Part shown: positions 57,615 to 64,000 of the stretch, piece after piece
How the letters are laid out: the number at the start of each line of letters is the position of its first letter
Position numbering within the stretch: the first letter of the stretch is position 1
NCBI RefSeq assembly: GCF_000003815.2
Contig: NC_049985.1
Location: 3,298,967 to 3,362,966 of the forward strand
Reading direction: 5' to 3'
Origin: Branchiostoma floridae
Taxonomy: Eukaryota; Chordata; Leptocardii; Amphioxiformes; Branchiostomatidae
DNA: 64,000 nucleotides
Translations under genes and position numbers: made by a program
The notes under the pieces: generated by a model
Seen by the model: the letters and a program-made list of their open reading frames with translations, nothing else
What the model was told of the DNA's origin: nothing
Database searches by the model: none

Positions 57615-58325
57615 CAAGAAGGCCAAGGATGCTGCCACCCACGCCACATCATCTTGACTTGCTGGTTCTCAACTTTAAACAAAATGTGCTAAACTAGAAA
57701 AACCTAATGAGAAAAGAGATTGAGGACAGTAATTTCATGCCCGAATAGAAGACTTGGTTTATGGAGTGAATGCAGTCAGATTTTTTAACTCTCTGCCCAT
57801 AACTATGTGATGTCCACATGCTTTATTTTCACCATCAAATGTTCAAGAATCAAGAGAAATCAATTTCAAGAAGGCCAAAGTTGCAACCACCCAGGCCACA
57901 TAATCTTGACTTGTTGGTTCTAAACTTTAAACAAAATGTGCTAAACTAGAAAAATCTAAGGAGAATAGAGACTGAGGACAGTAAGCTCATACCTTAGAAG
58001 GTGCAGTTTATGTAGTGAATGCTGTCAGATTTTTCAAGTTTTCCTGTCTGCCCATTGCTTTTATGATGTCCACATGCTGTACTTTCACTATTAAATCTTT
58101 GAGAATCAAGAGAAATAAATTGCAAGAAGGCCAAAGTTGCAACTACCCATAGGCAAGGCCACACCATTTTGACTTGTTGGTTTTCTCAACTTTAGACAAA
58201 ATGTGCTAGAAAAACCTAATGACTGAATGAGAAGAAAGACTGAGGACCGTAAGTTCATACCTTTATTAGAAGACTTTAAGTTTATGTAGTGATGCAGTCA
58301 GAATTTTCAAGTTTTGTGTGAGAAA
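57615..58325 (+). repeat. Three tandem ~254 bp repeats
   Basis: CAAGAAGGCCAA begins units at 57615, 57867 and 58123. Each continues through CTTGACTTG(C/T)TGGTT-like text, ACAAAATGTGCTA and a T-rich CAGTCAGA-TTTT block. Similarity is high over the full unit, with small indels. Confidence 0.9.
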
Positions 58326-61300
58326 AATCAGGGCACGCGAGCCCTAGACAGAGACTACTTAGGTTAAGCGAAGCTGCTCAAAACGTTTTCAGACTTCTTG
58401 GCAAAGAAAGAAGCCACCTGCTCCTTTGCTGACACGACAGCAATTACCTGCATGCATTGGCATGAAACTGGCTGACTCACAGATCTGGCAGACCCAGCTT
58501 AAAACAGCACTGTCCCTGAATGTAATGTGAATATCATAGACTCCAAGTAGTTGGTACATATCAATGAACAATCAGTGGTCAAGTCAACTGTCAACACTGA
58601 ATAGATGCTGTTCAACCTTTGACTGCTATGGAATCTCAGGTGCAATGTGTTATGAGGCATGTCAGGGAGTTGTTCTAATTACAATAGATAATGACATTGG
58701 GGTATTATGTATTTGATTAATGTTTGAGTAGTTTAAATTCATCATTTAAATGCAACAGTAAATTTGTATACAACGTCAGATTGGCATGAAACACTCTTCA
58801 CCCCCTTCCAACTATCCCCCAGAAACACTGCGCAACGCATGATGCAAAAAAGCGCCTTCAAGTGATCCACAGAATGTCTGCAGGACAAACTGGGAAGCAT
58901 GCACACGCAAGGTTGCGCTTGCGTGGCAAAAAAACAGCAGGTGTTTTTTTATTTTTAAATTCACATTTCTTTAAAGAGGATGAGACGGAAAGCAGACCCT
59001 GCTTATCGAGGTCTTCTCCTCATGTACACAAACAAAATCAGGACACACATACATGGCTACAAAACGCTTAATAACAAAGTCAAGAGATAATGATAACAAC
59101 ATGAAATAAAACAACAAGAAATCAAATAACAAAGTGACTTGTAGCTGGCATACAATTTTAGAAGTAATCAAATAAGGTTATAAGTCTACTAAAACAACCT
59201 GTCTATTGAACACAAGACATAACTACATGAAAATAAACAAGGAATCAAATAACAGAGTTAGGTGTTGCTGCTGCATTGGGAAGACTGTGATCCCAAATAG
59301 TCTATATGCAGGGGGATATGACCAGGGTCAATATCCCCCTACATCATGATTCATGACTTGAGTACTGTGAATGCAGAAACTTTCGCGGTGGTTTAATGTT
59401 CGCAGTTTTTGCGGTGGCCGTTTCACCGCGAACTTAAAACCACCGCGAACATTTTTCCATAGCAGTAAGAGACTACAGAGCATGGTGCTACCGCAAACTT
59501 AAAACCACGGCGAAAAGTCGTTTATCCCGCTACCGCAAAATTAAATCCCAGTGAATTTATATACATTTACAGTATATCGAATGAATGACCTTTATTGTAC
59601 ATTTGTGCTCAAACAAGCTAAGTACAGGTCGTAGCGCTAGTGATAAGGTACAATTTTGACAAAAAAGGTATCTTATCATCTCTACATATGCTAATACATT
59701 CAAGTATGTACAAGTTCAACTGTATCTTCTGATCCATACAGCCCCTTAGTACAACAAGTTCATCTGTGTCTATCACCTTGGTCTTATCCCAGTCTATTAA
59801 ACAGTTGTTTCTTGTGATATGGCTTGTCTCTGCTGGTTTATCGCAATCTCTACCTTCTAAACTTCCTATACATTTGTGCACTTGTGGAACCTTCCTTTGT
59901 TGATGCCAGCCTGATGAAACTATTCATGTGTATTTTGGCACCAGTCCCAGTTTCCTCAGGAGAGCAGGTTCCACAGATGTGCAGGATGGCAGCTGTGAGA
60001 CAGAATGGCATGGAGGGCAATTAAACTGTCATTCTGTGTCATGAGTATGACGCAAAAGTCGTGTCATACTTGTCGTGTGCCATTCAATCCGTGTTACTTT
60101 CACCAAGTGCTGGAACAAAGCATGTTTCTTTCATCGGTGCAGCTGCCATATGTGCAGGCTGCTAATATGCTTCCCAAGTACCAAGTGGTTAGCAGTGCAC
60201 AGACCAATTCTTCCGCGACGGGTCCGAGATAGTGCGCGACAAAAATGTGACGAAAGGGTCTCGAGGGTCCGTGTTTTAGTTCAAATTTCTCCTAATCTGC
60301 TGCGGAGTGGCATTTAATACTAGCATGGCTAAAAAGCGTAAGAAGTGATGTGTTTTTGGTGCAAATTGGTTTTGGGCCCAAGTGTCACTTCCTTGTATTT
60401 CTATGCGTTGGAAGTGATTCGCCCATTGACCCAGATTCCCCGTCCATATGCGTTCTGTGAGCCGTGTTGCTATGCCTCGCGCGTCGGGTTATTGTAAAAA
60501 TCTCAGTGTTACGATTTTCTTTATTTTTTGCTTGATTTATCTTAGTTGTATTCTCTTTCCGACAATGTCAGTCATTTTCATGACTAAAATATAGGTGATG
60601 GGTTTATTTCCATGTCAAAATTCCCCTTTTTTTGCATACTTTTTTACGTGAAAAAAACTTTTCTCCCCCAAATATTACGAAAAGTAGAGAGAGTGAAGAA
60701 ACTGAAACCCGGCTGTTCTTAAAGCTGGAGTGATACCCTTCATTCCCATATACGGCTTTTCTGCTTTAGATTTATTTTCTTGAAGAGACGGCCTCTCAAC
60801 TTGAGGGTGCGCAGCCTCGATTTGAGACACCAAATAAACTGGGGTGTGCACCGTTAGCATAAGGGTCTAGCTGGTGAGGTAAAAAATGATAGATTTTGGC
60901 CATCACATCAGGACATATCACCCTTTTAGACCCATTACATCACGTCAGGACATTTGTTTTTTAATGAAAGCTCAAATCGGCCTGTAGGCCACTTTTCATT
61001 GAGGTCATAAGGGAAGAGGAAACTTTCAAGGCTCAGACATAGCAACGTGTATACAATTTACATCACAGTCCTAGTGCGTCTTATAAGTCTATTTACACAA
61101 TTTTACATACATAGTACAAAAGGTGGGGGCCGCTGGATGAAAGAAAAAGTGGCTTGTACACACTCTCTCCCCATCAAAATTTGCAAATCATAATATAAAT
61201 TTAACATTATACATGCCCTGTACATATGATTAAAGATACATTTACTTGTTTTGACCTTTCCTGGACATACAGCCAAAGCTTTCCAACTAGCAAATTGTCA

Positions 61301-62270
61301 CCATCAATGGTCAGTCAGTGAGGTCAGACGTCTAGTTACACCAGGGTATATCACCCTTTCACCAGACTTTTTGATGGTTTCTTTAACATGCTCACGGTGT
61401 ATCCTTAAGCACGGAGATTTCTTCCAGCACTAGCCATGCACTTGAAAAGATTATGAAGTATTCCTCTCTATTCACCATGCCTTCCCTGATTACGGATTCA
61501 TGAACATAAAATTGAGCCACGATGTAGAAGTAGAAGTTGTCAGAATGCACCAAACGACGCTCAAAGCTTTGAAGTTCCCTACAATAGATGGAAGAAGCAA
61601 TCAGCACTTTATAGTGGAAGACGATTTCCTCTCATCTCCTCTTCTCCTTCCTTCTTGGCACGTTTCCAAGTTAAAGATGAAAGACGCTTCCCTTTTCTGT
61701 ATCTGGCAGTTGGTCAAAGTGGGGTCCTCTTATCCCTCCAGATCAGTGAAGATATTGTGTAACCTCTTGCAGAGTTTTGTGAACGCCTGTCAAAGTAGTT
61801 GTAGCCTGTGAAACTTTAAAGGCCTCAGCCCATCAATCATCAAAGTTCAAGTCAGGATATGCCCGCCGAACATTTTCTGATGATCCTGCTGAAGTATATG
61901 AAAGAGTCAGAGACACAGGCTGGGTGAAAACTTGCATCCGAATCTGTTAACTCTATGCACCTGTGTGTATCAAAGTTCAGACCCGTCACCGTTGATTCTG
62001 TTATCAACCATGATTTTCAAATACAGCATTATTTTTAGAGACACAGCACTGGAATAAGCAGCACTGGAAGTGTTGGAAAACTTTTTGAAACCCTAGTGCA
62101 TTCTTCATCAAAGGTCAAGTTTTCTTTTGTTGCAAATATAACACGCCAGACCCGATAGGGCATGAATGTGCCATAAAGGCTATCACTTATTACTTATTAT
62201 TCTGAGTGCTGTCATCTGTTGACTCCGTGTAATGGCACTTCTTTCATTAGTATTAAGGTTTATATATACC
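58326..62270. other. Non-coding stretch between two tandem arrays
   Basis: No convincing exon. It holds the second CTGTAAATGCA-type MITE at 59365-59572. The short ORFs show no domain or splice support. Confidence 0.4.
59365..59572. mobile_element. MITE, copy 2 of the CTGTAAATGCAGAAA family
   Basis: The left end CTGTGAATGCAGAAACTTTC and the right end TACATTTACAG are flanked by TA (59363-59364 and 59573-59574). Interior blocks TTCGCGGTGG and CCACCGCGAA match the copy at 52533-52732. Confidence 0.88.
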
Positions 62271-63700
62271 TGTATTAGGAGAATGTGCTTAATGCGTCTC
62301 GTCTGTTACAAGTTTAGAACAAGTTAAAGACTATGAATTTATCACCTTGGGCAGAGCTTTATCCTTTCAGCAGGCAATGACTCTTTCTTATCTTGAGCTG
62401 GCTGTTGGCCAACACCGTTACAGAATCTTAGACACAGTGCTGTCTTAGTGCATCGTAATGGCATTTCTGTCATAAGTTTTAGAATTACCTGCATTAACAG
62501 AATGTTTGATACAAGTTAAACACCATGATCTAATCACCTTGGACAGAGCTCTATCCATTCAACAGTCAATGATTTCTTCCTGTCCTAAACTGAGAATTGT
62601 CCAATTGTCTATCTTGCATCAGTCAAAATAGCAGAATCTGATAACATTGCAGTGTAGGTTTTAAGTGCTTTGTTTAATATCACAAATGCCATGCAGTGTA
62701 GGTTTTAAGCGTTATGTTATCACAAATGTCACACAGTTTGAACCAATTTGCTGGATCATAGTCATGTGCTGTCTTGTCATGGTCTACCACAATGATTATT
62801 CTGTTGTAAGTTTAAACTTGCCTGCCGTAGGAGAATGTACGCAATGCTTTTTGTCCATTACAAGTTTGATGCAAGTTAAACAGTAATGATTCCTTCCTGT
62901 CTAGAGTTGGTTGTTGTCCAACACAATTTCCAGTCATGTAGCTTTGAAGCATTTGAAGATCTTGCATCAGTTAATACAGCAGAATCTGATAAAATTTCTG
63001 TGTAGGTTTTAAGTGCTTTGTTTAATATCACAAATACCACACATATGAACTGATTTTCAGTATTGTAGAGTGCTTTTTTGTCGTGGCCTAGTGCCATGGT
63101 AATTCTGTTTTACGTTTCAACTTGCCTGCCCTTGGAGAATGTACTCAATGTTTTTTATCCATTACAAGTTTGATGCAAGTTAAACACCATGATTTCAGCA
63201 CTTTGGACAGAGCTCTATCCTTTCAGCTGGCAATGATTCCTTCCTGTCCTGATCTGGCTGTTGTCCAACACAATTTCCAGTCATACAATTTTGAAGCATT
63301 TGAAGATCTTGCATCAGTTAAAACAGCAGACTCTAATAACATTGCAATGTAGGTTTTAAGTGTTATGTTATCACAAATGCCACACAATTTTAAATGATTT
63401 CCATGATCGTAGACAAATTGCTATCTTGTCATGGCCTTGTGAAATGATAAGTTTGTTGTAAGTTTAAACCTGCCTGTGTTAGGAGAATGTACTCAATGTT
63501 TTTCGACCATTACAAGTTTGATGCAAGTTAAATACCATGACGCACATTTCAGCACCTTGGACAGAGCTCTATCCTTTCACCAGGCAATGATTCCTTCCTG
63601 TCTTGAGCTGGCTGTTTGCCATCACAATTTCCAGTCATGTAGCTTTGAAGCATTTGATCCTCAGTACCTGCAGTTATTACTGAGCTGTCAGGTGAGCTGC
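62270..63700 (+). repeat. Tandem repeat array, about five units of 220-345 bp
   Basis: Units begin near 62277, 62498, 62829, 63135 and 63481 with (GGAGA/ACAGA)ATGT-C-CAATG type text, followed by ACAAGTTTGATGCAAGTTAA and TTTCCAGTCAT. Full-length units are about 305-345 bp. The last three keep a similar short frame (GECTQCFLSITSLMQVK), but no domain or splice signal supports coding. Confidence 0.85.
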
Positions 63701-63884
63701 TTGTCAAAGTTGATGACTATGCTGCATGCTTTTGTGGTGATCTTCTGCTGCATGCTCTGGAAGACAAGTCTGTATGTCTGACTGAAGACTGAGATGATGG
63801 TTGAAAGACATTTTGCTGGAGAAAAATGTCCTGGCATATTTTTTGCACAAGATGCCCTCTTCTTAGAATGTAAAAATCTTGTAC

Positions 63885-63890
63885 AATAAA
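63885..63890 (+). terminator. Possible polyadenylation signal downstream of the tandem array
   Basis: AATAAA on the plus strand in GTACAATAAATCTTT. If the array is transcribed, this could end a long non-coding RNA or the 3' UTR of a gene further left. No supporting exon was found. Confidence 0.25.
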
Positions 63891-64000
63891 TCTTTAATAT
63901 CTTGATGTTGAAAGATCCGGTGATTTCATCAACACCATCACCAAATTGAAATTGTCAGGTAACAGAGGTCATAGTAGACCAAGGAAATCCTAAATGTGTT

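Noticed and set aside
62665..63781. Three ORFs sharing GECTQCF-SITSLMQVK
   Set aside because: They come from the same tandem repeat unit. The frames end at different points and nothing supports translation, so they are recorded as a repeat rather than genes.
1..64000. CRISPR arrays, bacterial operons, riboswitches, tRNA or rRNA genes
   Set aside because: The direct repeats seen lack the short-repeat/unique-spacer pattern; the genes are spliced and eukaryotic. The only rRNA similarity is the 5S-derived SINE, and I saw no intact tRNA-like cloverleaf.

Overview
This is animal nuclear DNA: coding exons separated by GT-AG introns, long AT-rich non-coding stretches, many short transposons, and three runs of exactly 100 N (13088-13187, 22303-22402, 49871-49970) that are assembly gaps of unknown true size. 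The gene content (intronless LRR-Ig receptors, a TRIM-NHL protein, a membrane F-type lectin, an ankyrin/SOCS protein, TMEM33) and the repeat families point to a cephalochordate (amphioxus, Branchiostoma). That is inference from family content; no species marker was read.

Layout. 1-2048 (+): 5'-open Helitron replicase fragment that stops exactly where the catalytic HUH motif should begin. 2707-3367 (+): last two coding exons of TMEM33, followed by a tandem array of about 195 bp units that repeatedly copies the end of its last exon. 6889-11739 (-): complete seven-exon ASB (ankyrin + SOCS box) gene, with a duplicated 188-nt exon that looks mutually exclusive. 13257-15536 (-): a cluster of small, related single-pass membrane ORFs. 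16.9-30.5 kb (-): a tandem segmental duplication of about 6.7 kb, each copy carrying an intronless LRR-Ig type I receptor whose cytoplasmic tail is an array of Tyr-x-Asn motifs. 31152-32134 (+): possible small spliced gene of unknown function. 35826-39553 (+): complete five-exon TRIM-NHL ubiquitin ligase. 47717-53949 (-): complete eight-exon membrane receptor with two F-type lectin domains, two mucin-like stalk exons and one transmembrane segment. Its second domain arose by tandem duplication, and each duplicate was later hit by a different transposon (a LINE in one, a TA-flanked MITE in the other). 54-64 kb: no convincing gene, but two long tandem repeat arrays.

Functionally the window holds two probable surface-recognition modules (the LRR-Ig pair and the F-lectin receptor), two ubiquitin-ligase components (ASB substrate receptor, TRIM-NHL E3) and one ER membrane protein (TMEM33). 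Nothing shows that they form one pathway. Exon structures were assembled by hand from reading frame, splice-site dinucleotides and phase; for the ASB, TRIM and F-lectin genes the summed coding lengths (888, 2496 and 1419 nt) are all multiples of three.
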